From positions 62,001-126,000 of the forward strand of contig JAXHNI010000013.1 of the NCBI GenBank assembly GCA_034520625.1: a stretch of 64,000 bases of DNA, given 5' to 3'. Both the position numbers and the translations under genes were made by a program. Source of the stretch: JAANXG01 sp034520625. GTDB lineage: Bacteria > Pseudomonadota > Gammaproteobacteria > Arenicellales > JAANXG01. This document shows positions 46,059-56,215 of the stretch, in pieces (position 1 is the stretch's first letter; each line of letters opens with the position of its first letter). The notes under the pieces are model-generated. The model was given only the letters and a program-made list of their open reading frames with translations. It was not told the DNA's origin and made no database searches.

Positions 46059-49000
46059 CTATCCGGTATCGTGACCTTCCCCCGGGCCGGCGGCGATGAC
46101 CTCGACGTCCACGCGGTGCTCATGTCCGTCGTCCACGAAAGGAAAGCGTCGACCGCTTAGTTTCTCGCCGTCGAACACCAGGCTGACTTCGCCCTGTACC
46201 GTACCCCGGGCCTGGCGCACGTTCACTTTATACCGCGAACGACCGCGCGTCAGGCTCGCCTCGTAGCCCTTCCATTCCGGCGGCAGGCATGGCGCCATTT
46301 CCACCTGATCGCCCCGCCGCCTCAAGCCGAGCAAGGCCTCGACGCCGGCGCGGTACAACCAGGCCGCCGCACCGCTGTACCAGGTCCAACCGCCGCGGCC
46401 AGCGTGCGGGGACACACCGTAGACGTCCCCAGACAGCACGTAGGGCTCCACCCGGTAATGCACCGCGTCGTCCGGATCGGCGGACCGCAGGACCGGGTTG
46501 AGCAGGCGGAACAAAGCCATGGCACGCTCGCCGTCGCCGAGCCCGGCGGCCGCCCACACGGCCCAGGTCGCGGCATGAGTGTACTGACCGCCGTTCTCGC
46601 GAATACCCGGCGGGTAGCCCTTGATATAGCCCGGATCCTTGGCGCCGCGGTCGAAGGGCGGCGCCAGCAACAGGACCAGGCGCTCGTCGACGTCGACGAG
46701 CTTGTCCCAGGCCGACTCCATCGCCCGCCGCGCCCGGTCGGTAGGCTCGTCGCCGCTCATCACGGACCAGGTCTGCGCGATCAGGTCGATTCGACATTCG
46801 TCATTGGCGGCCGAACCCAGGGGCGTACCATCATCGTAGTACGCGCGCCGATACCATTCGCCGTCCCAGGCTTCGCGGTCCACCTTCTGCCGCAGATCCC
46901 CGGCCAGGGCCCGGTAGTGACGCGCCAGCGACGGGTCGCCGTGATCCTCACAAAGCGGCGCGAAATCGAGGCACACCCGCACCATGAACCAGGCCAGCCA
47001 GACGCTCTCCCCGCTCCCGGTGGTGCTGACCCGGTTGAAGCCATCGTTCCAGTCGCCGCTGCCGATGGTCGGCAGACCGTGCGGGCCTACAGTCGCGGCG
47101 CGGTCGATGGCGCGGCAGCAGTGCTCAAAAAGCGACCCGCTCTCACTGCTCTGGCCGTACTCCGCATAGCGCTCGGTCTCCTCCCGCTGCAGCGGCGAAC
47201 CGTCCAGGTAGGCGACCGACTCATGCAGGATCGAGTTGTCGCCCGTGCAGCTCATGTAATGGGCGGTGACGAAAGGCAACCACAAAAGATCGTCCGAGCA
47301 ACGCGTCCGGATGCCCCGGACCGGCGACTCGTGCCACCAGTGCAGGACATCGCCGTCCTGGAACTGGCGGCCGGCGGCGCGAAGCAGGTGCTCGCGGGCC
47401 AGCATTGGCGATGTCCAGGTCAGCGCCATCACGTCCTGCAACTGGTCGCGGAAGCCGTAGGCGCCGCTGGCCTGATAGTAGCCCGTCCGGCCCCAGAGCC
47501 GGGAAGCCAGCACCTGGTACAAAAGCCAGCGGTTGAGCAGCAGGTCCATGGCGGGATCCGGGGTGTGCACCTGCACGGCGCCGAGCACACCCTGCCACTG
47601 AGCGCGGACACGCTCGAAACTGGCCGCCGCGTGCTCCCCATCCTGGAAGTGCCGCGCCAGGGCGAGCGCTTCCGCCTCGTCCACGCCCTGGCCGAGCACG
47701 AAGTGCACCGTCCGGGTCTCCCCCGGCGGCAGGTCCACGTGCAGCTGGGTGGCGGCGCAGGGCTCGTCGCAGTGCTCCACCTCTCCGCTCAGGCCCATGC
47801 GGTACAAAGCCGCCGGCGCGTGGGTATCGCTGTCCAGCCCGAGGAACTCGGCCCGGTCCGCAGTCACACCGTGCGGCTCGCCGCTGGCGACGAGAAACGC
47901 CACCGCCTTACCCGCCAGGCGATCGAACGCGTTCCAGGCCGTCAGCGCCCCGGTATCCGGATCGAAGCCGGTCCGGATATGAGCGATGGTATCCGCCCGG
48001 GACGTGCCGAGCACCCACTCGGCGTAGTAGGTCACCGTGATGCGCCGGGTCCAAGTCCCGGTATTGGTCAATGCCAACCGGCACAACTTCACGGGCGCGT
48101 CCCGGTCCACGTGCACGGTGCAAAGCTCCGCCAGGCCACTGCTGTGGTGCCTGTACTCGGTGTACCCGGCGCCGTACCGGATCTGGTAGGCGTTGCCGTC
48201 CGGCATCGGTCGGACCGTCGGCGTCCATACCCGGCCCGTCTCCTCGTCCCGGAGATAAACCACCTCGCCGCTGCGGTCGCCTACCGGGTCGTTCGGCCAT
48301 GGCGTCAATCGCCATTCGCTGCTGTTGCCGGCCCAGGTGCAGGCGGAGCCGGACTCGGTCAGCAGGCATCCGAAGCGGGGATTGGCGATAACGTTGCACC
48401 AGGGCGCCGGTGTTGTGCTGCCCGGCTCCAGGTGAACGATGTAGTCACCGGATGAAGTCTCGAAGCCCCCGATGCCGTTGTCGTACAGCAGGTTCCCGGG
48501 CCGGGGCAGCGACGGCACGGGCAGCGCCCGCCACTGTCCGGACTTCACGGGAACGAATGGTGGCAGGACCCCCGGCACCTCGGAGCGCCGTGCCAGCTGT
48601 CCGGATACCGGGCCACCGGCGGTGTCCAGGACCAGGTGCGCCACCTGGGCCAGGCCGTTCAGGATCTCCGGGGCAAGCTCCCTTCCCGCGACGACGAATA
48701 CGGACCCGGTCAGCCGGCGATGGGTCCGCGCTCGGACGGTGCTGATCACCTGCTCCAGACGGTCCCGCGCGGGCTGGGCGTAGCCGGTGGACTCCTCGTC
48801 GACGAGCACGAGGTCCACCGCAATCGACCGGGCGCACAGGAACGTATGTGTCTTGACGATCTCTTCCACCAGCGCGGAGTCGCTTTTGTCGCGGACCCGC
48901 ACCAGCATCACAGGCCGGTCACCGGAGATGCCGCGCGACCACAGCACGGATTGCAGCGGCTGACCGACGGTGCGGTCAGGGACACGAAGCGCCCGCCGCG

Positions 49001-52000
49001 GCGACAGCGCCGCGGACGCGACATCCATCATGACGGGCACATCGCCGGGGTCGATCCGCAGATTGGACAGTTCCTGCTCCGACTGCATTCGGGATTGCTC
49101 GAAGATCCATTCCACCCTCGGCATGGAACGGTAGGACCGGAGCGTGGTCAGCAACTCGGAGCGGGACTTGCCCACCGCCGTCAGGTACGCCATCTCGAAC
49201 GTACCGAAGGGCTCGATTTCCGCTTCCACGGCGCTGCCGATGACCGGGTCGAGCACCGGCCCGGCGGTACCGGAGAACGCCTCCAACCCCCCTTTCAGTA
49301 TTGCCGGGTCACCTGCATGGCCGCCCCGGCCGATAAAACGCATCCGGTCGGTTTCCCAGGCGAACCGGTACCCGGTACCCGGCTGTGCGAGCACGGTATG
49401 GGCCAGGTACAAGGGCTTCTCGAGACTGCTCCGGGGCCGCCTGCGATACAACAACATGCTTTCGCTTTCCAGGCATTCGCTTTCCACAAACAACCTGGCG
49501 AATGCCGGATGACGGAGAAAATCCCCCGGCGGCGACATGGCCAACTCGGCGTAGGCGGCGACGAGAATCCGCCGGGACCGGTCGCTTTCATTGCGGATCA
49601 CGATCCTGCGCGCCTCGATGTCGTGCTGGGAGGACAGGGCGATGTCCATCTGGCACAACAGCTCCCGGCCGCGGCGCTGGTAGCTGGCGACATGCGGACC
49701 AACCTGGACCGTGCAAGGCCCGGCCTGTGGTCCGACCGGGTCGCGCCCGATGGAAAGCAGCGATTCGTCATCCAGGTCCTTGACATAGACCCACTGCCCC
49801 GGCACATCGCCGGCGGCACCGAATCCGGAACGGGTCAACGCGATGCCGTCCCAGGAGCTGCATCCACCGCCCGCGCTGTCCAGCACCAGCGTGTAGTGGC
49901 CATTGGACAGCACATGGCGCCGGCGCCGCGCGTCGGCGTCCGCGGGAAGCGGCCAGGTCCCCACCCTTGGACGCGGTGCAAAGTACCGGGTCGTCCCGGA
50001 CGGTCCCAGCACCTTCAAGGTCGGGGGGTCCCGCGGCATCTCTTCGTGCAACAGCATGGAGACCCGCGCAACCCGGTGATCGGCGTGGAAGCGGCGCACC
50101 ATCACGTCACTGTTGAGCAAGTTGTCGATGGCCGCGATGGCCATGCCCTGATGATGGCTCATGTAGGACCGCACCACGCGGGCGCGCCGGGGCACGGTCT
50201 TTTCCGCCCTGCCGAAATCCACCGCTTCGTGGAAACCGTAGAACCCGAGCCCGCGACAGGCTTCGAGCTCCCGGAGATTGCGCATGACCATCGCCGGCTC
50301 GAAGGGCAGCGCCATAAGCGAGGAGTACGGCGAAACCACCAGCCTGTCACCCAGGTCACGGCGCAGGCCCAAACCGGGTACACCGAAGGCCCGATACTGG
50401 TAATGCTGCTCTTCGTCGAGCCGGTAGTAGCCCGACTCGGAGATGCCCCAGGGCAGCCCGTGACGGCGGGCGAAGTCCTGATGCAGGACGATCGCCGAGC
50501 GGCAGGCCTTGTTCATCATGCTGTCGAAAGGGGCGGTCATGAAAAGATGAGGCATGAGATACTCGAACAACGTGGCCCCCCATGACATCAGCACGGTCGT
50601 TCCACCCGAGCGCCGGAACGGCCTGCCGAGGTGCAGCCAATGCTTGCTGGGTATATCGCCCTTGGCGATGGCGACGAAGCTGGATAGCCGCGCTTCGGAG
50701 GCCATCAGGTCGTAGTAGTTGGGATCCAGATGCCCGGCCGTGGCGTTGTAGCCGATGCGGAACAGAGCGCGATGCTCGTCATAGAGGAATCCGAAATCCA
50801 TTTCCTCCACCCAACGATCGGCGAGGCGCCCGAGCTCACCCATCTCCGCCGTCAGACGCTCCGCGGACGCGGCCGCTTCTTCCAGCGCGGCGCGTAATTC
50901 GCCGGCCCATTCTCTCGCCTGCTCACCCTGGTCCCCGGGCACGTCAACCAGTGTCCCCTCCTCGAGCTCGTATAACAGGGGCACTGCCTTCCGGCATCGT
51001 TCGGGCAGCTCGTCGAGCGGAATATCACCGGCCAGCGCGTTTTTCAACGCTTTATAGCGCCGCCCCGGCAGCGAATCCGCCGCGGCCTTGGCATACGCTG
51101 CGGGCGGCTCCGCGAAGGCGGCCAGCCAGGGTTGGTAGGTCTGCAGAAACCTGAGACCCTGCCTGTACTCGCGGCGCAGCTCGTCCAGCCAGGTGCGAAT
51201 CTGTGAGAGCTGCTCGCGGGCCAGTACCAGATCGCCGCTTTCCGCCCTGCCGGCCAGCTCATCGGTGAATTCGGACAGCTCCAACTCCAGTCCAGCGAGG
51301 CACTGCCATTGCGTTTCCGCGTTGCGGGCCCCGAGCAGGCGGCGGCGAATGATGCTCAGCCGCGCAAGCAGCGCGGCGGGCCTCGCTCTGCTCTCGGGCT
51401 GCGACTGATCAAGGGTGTCGCTCAACACCGCCACGGTATCCGCCATACCCCTGGTGATGCGGAGCCTGTGAACCGGCGTCCCGGCCATTTCGTCCAGCGC
51501 ACGCGCCAGCACGATCAGACAGGCCGCGAGATTGCCGCTGTCGACCGTGGAGACGTACTGTGGCTGCAGGGCGTGCAGCTCGCGCGTCTCATACCAGTTC
51601 AGCCAGTGTCCCCGGAAACGCGCCAGGCCGGCCATGCCATCGAAGGTATTGCGGATCCTGTCCGTCAGGGACGCGACGTCGATGTAGCCGAGATCATAGG
51701 CGCACAACGAAGCAAGCAAGGCCATACCGATGTTGGTCGGGGATGTGCGCCGCGCCACGGCAGGGCGCGGTTCCTCCTGGTAGTTGTCGGGCGGCAGCCA
51801 GTGATTATCGGGGCCCATGAACTGCTCGAAAAACTGCCAGGTGCGCCGGGCGACACGGCGAAGGTAACGCCGCTCGGCGGCCGTCAGCGGCGGCGGCGGC
51901 TCATCCAGCGGGCGATTCACCCACCAGATGATCTGCGGGGCCGCCAGCCAGGCAAGCAGCAGGATCGACGCCGGATACAGGGACGCGGGGTTCAACACAT

Positions 52001-54656
52001 ACAGGCCTCCGGCCCCGGCAACGGCCAGCGCCGGGGATACCCACATTTCCCGCCAGATCGCCGCCGGCCGGTTGGCCGCTCCGAGCCGGCGCTGGGTGTG
52101 GGCGGCGGAGGTCCACTCGAGCAGCCGGCGCTTGGTCACGAACAGGCGGAACAGGGTTCGCCCGACGGCGTCGAGCACGACGAAGCTCTCGAACGGCAGC
52201 AGCACCACGGACAGGGCCCAATGCTCGAAACGGTCCCGCAGAATCCGCGGCGCGTACCGGAGCCACTGCATGAGAGTCGACGGCCGGACCAGCCCCCGCC
52301 CGGCGATATTGAACACTTCGGCCACCAGCGGCGCCGCCATGAGGGCGGCGAAAACCACAGTCCACAGCCAGACCGGCCCGGGAATCAGGCCGAACCAGGC
52401 CATGAACAGCAAGGCCAGCACCGCCGCCGGCTGGACGCTGCGGCGCAGGTTGTCGAGAATTTTCCACTGGTGAACGGCAGAAAGCGGATTGCGTATCCAG
52501 CGACCGGTGGTGGATGGAACGAACGGCGCCAGCCACGGCAGCAGCTGCCAGTCACCCCGCACCCACCGGTGCAGGCGCCGCATGTACGCCAGCGCATTGG
52601 CTGGATACTGTTCCAGCAGCACGATGTCCGACACCAGACCCACCCGGCCGTGTATTCCCTCCAGCAGATCGTGGCTGAGCAGAGCATTATCCGGGATGCG
52701 GTGGACCAGCGTGTGCTGGAATGCCCGCCAGTCGTAGATGCCCTTGCCGGCGTAGATGCCTTCTCCAAACAGGTCGTGATACACATCGGAGGTGGCGTGG
52801 GTGTACAGATCCAGGGTCGTGTCGCCGGCGAAAACCTCCGTGAACCGCGTATCCTGCGTGCTTTCCGGGTCGATCTCCAGGCGCGGCTGCAGGATGCTGT
52901 AACCCGCCTTGACCGCACCGAGACGCCGGTCGATGACTGCTCGGTTCAATGGGTGCGCCATCGTGCCCACGAGCCGGCGCGCAGCGCCGGGCGGCATACG
53001 CGTATCGGCGTCCAGCGTGACGACGAACTCGACCCCCGCCAGGGCGTCGGGATCACCGATGCGCGTCGAATAGCTCGTCTGGTTGTCGCCGCCCAGCAAC
53101 CGGTTGAGCTCGGCCAGCTTGCCGCGCTTGCGCTCCCAGCCCATCCAGCAGCCCGCGGCCTCGTTCCACAGGCGCTTGCGGTGCAACAGCAGGAAAGGGC
53201 CCCGCTCGGGTTCCCGGCCGTAGCGCTCATTGAGCGTTCGCACCGCGGAAGCCGCCCGGTCCAGCAGGGCCGCGTCATCCGGCATTGATTCCTGCGGTGC
53301 GTCGGACCAGTCGCTCAGGATCGCGTAGGCAAGTTGTCCATCCTGGTTGTTGAGATAGTTGATTTCGATGTTGACCATCGCGTGGTCCACGTCCTCCGGG
53401 CCGCCGAAGATCACCGGCATCACCACCGCTGTACGGTGCTCTGCGGGAATACCCTTCTCGAAGTTCAACTTGGGCAACCGACGCGGCGCCAACCACCAGG
53501 TGAGCAGTCCGTTCAGCATCGCAACGGCCAGGCCCGTCGACGGGATCGCCGCCAACATTACTACTCCGGCCGCTTCGAACGGCGGCGCGCCCTGCCACAG
53601 CAGGTAGGCGCCCAGCACGGCCAGCGGCGACAGGGACATCGACAGGAGCAGGCTGAAGTAGATCAACGTCGGATGCCGCATCAAACGCCGGAACACCCTT
53701 CTGGACGGGCTCAGTTCAAAACCCAGGGCGCTTTCCAGAGCCGGGCGGCCGTCGGCTACCAGGTAATATCCAATATGCCAGGTACGGTGATCGTCCGGAT
53801 CGTGCCGGCGGCAGAGGCCGACTGCGCATTCGGCCACTTCGACTTCGCTGCGATGGGTAGCGCGGGATACCTCCTCCACGGCCCCCCGGTAGCGGTCCCG
53901 GGTGTCAAAGTCCATCCTGGCATAGGCGGCCGAAGGATCGCGGCGCAGGATCCGCTCCACCCGGCACAGGCGCTCGAAGGTCTCGCGCCAGTCGTGGGTA
54001 TCCAGGTGACGGAGACTGATGATATATCCTGCCACCTCATCCGCCCGCACCTCGTCGATGATCGCTTCGGCGGGGGCGGTCGAACCGCGCAGGGTTTCCG
54101 CCATTTCCAGACACGCCTCGGCACTGTCCGCGAGATGATCCAGGGTCGACAGACGCAGCATCGCCGGAAGAGCCCACAGCTCGCCGATGGTCAACACGGT
54201 GACGGCCTGGTATCGCTCAACGGCGCGCTCCAATGACGCCACCTCGATGGGCTGGGTTTCCTTCCGCAGCAGCAGCCGGGCGAGATCCTTCACCCGGATC
54301 GTTTCATGGCCTTGTTCGTCATCCGCGGAGACCCGTGGAAGCTGATTCAGGTAAGCGGTGGGCAGATCCTTGCGGATATCCTCGAGGGACTGCGCAATGA
54401 CGTGCCGGTTATCCAGCAGCCATTCCTCGGGACGGGTACCGGCCTGGCCTGACCGCGCGTCGGCGGAAATCCGGTCATAGAGACGGTCGAAACGCTGCAT
54501 GAGCGCCTTGAGATCGACACTCGGCAGCAGCGTTGTCCGGGTTGGCAGGATCCGGGCATGGCGCCCGGCAATAGACGCATACGGGTTGGCGCGGTCATCG
54601 GCAGATTGCGTCCCCGGCCGCTTGTGGCCCGTTTTGCCCTGCCCCGCCTTTGCCAT
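46059..54656 (-). CDS. ndvB: Cyclic beta-1,2-glucan synthase (NdvB type)
   Basis: Giant inner-membrane enzyme, 2865 residues, that initiates, elongates, cyclises and trims periplasmic cyclic beta-1,2-glucans. The GT84 glycosyltransferase domain (about residues 420-650) has YLNNQDGQLAYAILSDWSDA and the DxD-type site VTLDADTRMPPGAARRL at about 549. Membrane helices flank it. A glycoamylase-like region (about 1290-1530) carries ALFRIGYNATAGHLDPNYYD and LPWGISESGYYRLDEEQ. The C-terminal GH94-type phosphorylase domain has HWWHESPVRGIRTRCSDDLL and the catalytic Asp in GSGDWNDGFNRV (about 2534). Length matches rhizobial NdvB/Cgs. I chose the ATG at 54656; an extended reading from 54860 overlaps the stress-protein gene. 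The whole 8.6-kb frame is uninterrupted. Confidence 0.95.
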   Translation of the reverse strand: MAKAGQGKTGHKRPGTQSADDRANPYASIAGRHARILPTRTTLLPSVDLKALMQRFDRLYDRISADARSGQAGTRPEEWLLDNRHVIAQSLEDIRKDLPTAYLNQLPRVSADDEQGHETIRVKDLARLLLRKETQPIEVASLERAVERYQAVTVLTIGELWALPAMLRLSTLDHLADSAEACLEMAETLRGSTAPAEAIIDEVRADEVAGYIISLRHLDTHDWRETFERLCRVERILRRDPSAAYARMDFDTRDRYRGAVEEVSRATHRSEVEVAECAVGLCRRHDPDDHRTWHIGYYLVADGRPALESALGFELSPSRRVFRRLMRHPTLIYFSLLLSMSLSPLAVLGAYLLWQGAPPFEAAGVVMLAAIPSTGLAVAMLNGLLTWWLAPRRLPKLNFEKGIPAEHRTAVVMPVIFGGPEDVDHAMVNIEINYLNNQDGQLAYAILSDWSDAPQESMPDDAALLDRAASAVRTLNERYGREPERGPFLLLHRKRLWNEAAGCWMGWERKRGKLAELNRLLGGDNQTSYSTRIGDPDALAGVEFVVTLDADTRMPPGAARRLVGTMAHPLNRAVIDRRLGAVKAGYSILQPRLEIDPESTQDTRFTEVFAGDTTLDLYTHATSDVYHDLFGEGIYAGKGIYDWRAFQHTLVHRIPDNALLSHDLLEGIHGRVGLVSDIVLLEQYPANALAYMRRLHRWVRGDWQLLPWLAPFVPSTTGRWIRNPLSAVHQWKILDNLRRSVQPAAVLALLFMAWFGLIPGPVWLWTVVFAALMAAPLVAEVFNIAGRGLVRPSTLMQWLRYAPRILRDRFEHWALSVVLLPFESFVVLDAVGRTLFRLFVTKRRLLEWTSAAHTQRRLGAANRPAAIWREMWVSPALAVAGAGGLYVLNPASLYPASILLLAWLAAPQIIWWVNRPLDEPPPPLTAAERRYLRRVARRTWQFFEQFMGPDNHWLPPDNYQEEPRPAVARRTSPTNIGMALLASLCAYDLGYIDVASLTDRIRNTFDGMAGLARFRGHWLNWYETRELHALQPQYVSTVDSGNLAACLIVLARALDEMAGTPVHRLRITRGMADTVAVLSDTLDQSQPESRARPAALLARLSIIRRRLLGARNAETQWQCLAGLELELSEFTDELAGRAESGDLVLAREQLSQIRTWLDELRREYRQGLRFLQTYQPWLAAFAEPPAAYAKAAADSLPGRRYKALKNALAGDIPLDELPERCRKAVPLLYELEEGTLVDVPGDQGEQAREWAGELRAALEEAAASAERLTAEMGELGRLADRWVEEMDFGFLYDEHRALFRIGYNATAGHLDPNYYDLMASEARLSSFVAIAKGDIPSKHWLHLGRPFRRSGGTTVLMSWGATLFEYLMPHLFMTAPFDSMMNKACRSAIVLHQDFARRHGLPWGISESGYYRLDEEQHYQYRAFGVPGLGLRRDLGDRLVVSPYSSLMALPFEPAMVMRNLRELEACRGLGFYGFHEAVDFGRAEKTVPRRARVVRSYMSHHQGMAIAAIDNLLNSDVMVRRFHADHRVARVSMLLHEEMPRDPPTLKVLGPSGTTRYFAPRPRVGTWPLPADADARRRRHVLSNGHYTLVLDSAGGGCSSWDGIALTRSGFGAAGDVPGQWVYVKDLDDESLLSIGRDPVGPQAGPCTVQVGPHVASYQRRGRELLCQMDIALSSQHDIEARRIVIRNESDRSRRILVAAYAELAMSPPGDFLRHPAFARLFVESECLESESMLLYRRRPRSSLEKPLYLAHTVLAQPGTGYRFAWETDRMRFIGRGGHAGDPAILKGGLEAFSGTAGPVLDPVIGSAVEAEIEPFGTFEMAYLTAVGKSRSELLTTLRSYRSMPRVEWIFEQSRMQSEQELSNLRIDPGDVPVMMDVASAALSPRRALRVPDRTVGQPLQSVLWSRGISGDRPVMLVRVRDKSDSALVEEIVKTHTFLCARSIAVDLVLVDEESTGYAQPARDRLEQVISTVRARTHRRLTGSVFVVAGRELAPEILNGLAQVAHLVLDTAGGPVSGQLARRSEVPGVLPPFVPVKSGQWRALPVPSLPRPGNLLYDNGIGGFETSSGDYIVHLEPGSTTPAPWCNVIANPRFGCLLTESGSACTWAGNSSEWRLTPWPNDPVGDRSGEVVYLRDEETGRVWTPTVRPMPDGNAYQIRYGAGYTEYRHHSSGLAELCTVHVDRDAPVKLCRLALTNTGTWTRRITVTYYAEWVLGTSRADTIAHIRTGFDPDTGALTAWNAFDRLAGKAVAFLVASGEPHGVTADRAEFLGLDSDTHAPAALYRMGLSGEVEHCDEPCAATQLHVDLPPGETRTVHFVLGQGVDEAEALALARHFQDGEHAAASFERVRAQWQGVLGAVQVHTPDPAMDLLLNRWLLYQVLASRLWGRTGYYQASGAYGFRDQLQDVMALTWTSPMLAREHLLRAAGRQFQDGDVLHWWHESPVRGIRTRCSDDLLWLPFVTAHYMSCTGDNSILHESVAYLDGSPLQREETERYAEYGQSSESGSLFEHCCRAIDRAATVGPHGLPTIGSGDWNDGFNRVSTTGSGESVWLAWFMVRVCLDFAPLCEDHGDPSLARHYRALAGDLRQKVDREAWDGEWYRRAYYDDGTPLGSAANDECRIDLIAQTWSVMSGDEPTDRARRAMESAWDKLVDVDERLVLLLAPPFDRGAKDPGYIKGYPPGIRENGGQYTHAATWAVWAAAGLGDGERAMALFRLLNPVLRSADPDDAVHYRVEPYVLSGDVYGVSPHAGRGGWTWYSGAAAWLYRAGVEALLGLRRRGDQVEMAPCLPPEWKGYEASLTRGRSRYKVNVRQARGTVQGEVSLVFDGEKLSGRRFPFVDDGHEHRVDVEVIAAGPGEGHDTG

Positions 54657-54678
54657 CAGCCGGTTGCGAAACTGCGCG

Positions 54679-55644
54679 TCATATCGCGTGGATCTTGCGC
54701 TCCGCCCAACCGGACGAAGGCGCTTTCGACTCCTGGCGATACCGTGCGGGATTGTCCTGGAGGACCAGCACCGGTCGAGAGGTGGAGAAGACGACGGATT
54801 GACAGACCGAGCCACTGCTTCGCTCGATCGTCCCGGAGGCGCCGTGCGCGGTGAGCGCAATCAAGTCTACGTTCTCCTCCTCGACGACGCGATCGATCGT
54901 GTCCACGATGTGGGGGGAGACCTCGAGACGGGTACGAACGGGTATGGTGTCGGCGAAGCGCTTCTTGATCGCCTCGAGATAGGCGACCGCCACCCGTCGG
55001 TTGCATTCAACGAACTTGTGGCGCAGCTTCTCTTCCTCGCCGGTAAGCGGACGCATTCTGGGCATTTCCGGCAGCCCGACTACCTGCAGCAGCACGATCT
55101 CCGGCGCCCTGTTGTGCACCATCCCGGACAGCAGGCTCACAGCCCAGGCCGCCCGCTGCGATCCGTCCAGCGGAACGAGAACCCGGCCATAATGGTCCTT
55201 CGCCTCCGGCTCCCCCCGCCGGGGCCGTATCACCATCACCGAGGTTTCCGGCGCCGCGATGATCTTCTGCACCGACCCCCCGAGCGCAAATGCCGAAGCA
55301 CCGCCCCAGCCATAGGCGCACATCACGATCAGATCGATGCGCCGCTCGCGCGCGAATTCCACGATCTGGTCCGACGGTCGACCTTCCTGCACCCGGCACT
55401 CGATCTCCATGTCCTCCCCGGCCAGCCGTTCGGCCAGCGAGCTCAGGTACGCCTGGGCCTGGATCTTGAGCAACCGCCAGTCCGACTCCTCCGGGTGACG
55501 GGCGCCCGGCACGCCCTGCACGTTGAGGATCTGCAACAGGTACAACCGACTCTTGTAGGCGCGCGCGAACCGCAGCGCGTGAGTCAAGGACTCTTCACTG
55601 ACCTGGGAGCCGTCGAGGGGGACGAGTATGCGGTCAAAAGCCAT
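54679..55644 (-). CDS. Tandem universal stress protein
   Basis: 321 residues made of two UspA domains. The first begins RILVPLDGSQVSEESLTHAL; the second RVLVPLDGSQRAAWAVSLLS (about residue 152). The second carries the ATP-binding GxxGx9GS pattern: LTAHGASGTIERSSGSVCQS (about residues 271-290). The first is degenerate (AYGWGGASAFALGGSVQKII). GGAGGATCGCCAAGC precedes the ATG. The ndvB-type gene begins 22 bases after its stop, so the two are very likely one transcript, linking stress response with periplasmic glucan synthesis. Confidence 0.92.
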   Translation of the reverse strand: MAFDRILVPLDGSQVSEESLTHALRFARAYKSRLYLLQILNVQGVPGARHPEESDWRLLKIQAQAYLSSLAERLAGEDMEIECRVQEGRPSDQIVEFARERRIDLIVMCAYGWGGASAFALGGSVQKIIAAPETSVMVIRPRRGEPEAKDHYGRVLVPLDGSQRAAWAVSLLSGMVHNRAPEIVLLQVVGLPEMPRMRPLTGEEEKLRHKFVECNRRVAVAYLEAIKKRFADTIPVRTRLEVSPHIVDTIDRVVEEENVDLIALTAHGASGTIERSSGSVCQSVVFSTSRPVLVLQDNPARYRQESKAPSSGWAERKIHAI

Positions 55645-56215
55645 GCTTGGCGATCCTCCATCATGTGGCGGTTGGTCCTCTTTGATTTAAGAACATGGAC
55701 GCCGGCCGAGGGTTGACCTGCATCAACGAACCGGCAAAACGACGCCTTGTCTCAGGCCCGCCCGTCGCCCGACAGTGGGGTCGAACCGCGCTGCCGAATG
55801 ACGGGCGGCGCGAAAAGGCACTATACCCCGGGGTTCAAGTTTCCCTACATGCAGAACCCGTCGGTACGGATATTCTGCGCATCACCCGCCGGCAGCATGG
55901 TTATTCTCCGGCCTCAATGACGGAACATCGGGAAAGCTGGACATCGAGCTGCGGCCGCCATCATCGCCCGCGACACGCTTTTCGCCATTGTCGCCGGGCT
56001 GGGGATTTTCCCAGTGGCTCGCTCTTCGGCCGGTGTGGCGGTGCGGCCCATTGAGGCAGGAATGGACGTTCCATGAATGCCGTGTCATGGCATACGTCCT
56101 GCCCGGCGATGTGGATCATGCCGGCCAGCACCGCCGGCGAGGCGGCCAATACTGCGGCAAAAGGAGCAAGCACCCCGTCCATTCCCCCTCCTTTCGAACC
56201 GAGTTGTGGTCAGCC
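55645..56215. other. Intergenic region between the stress-protein gene and lacI-type gene
   Basis: About 570 bases. I see no credible gene, RNA or repeat. The usp-ndvB promoter should lie near 55660-55750 on minus, but no clear -35/-10 pair stands out. Confidence 0.35.
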
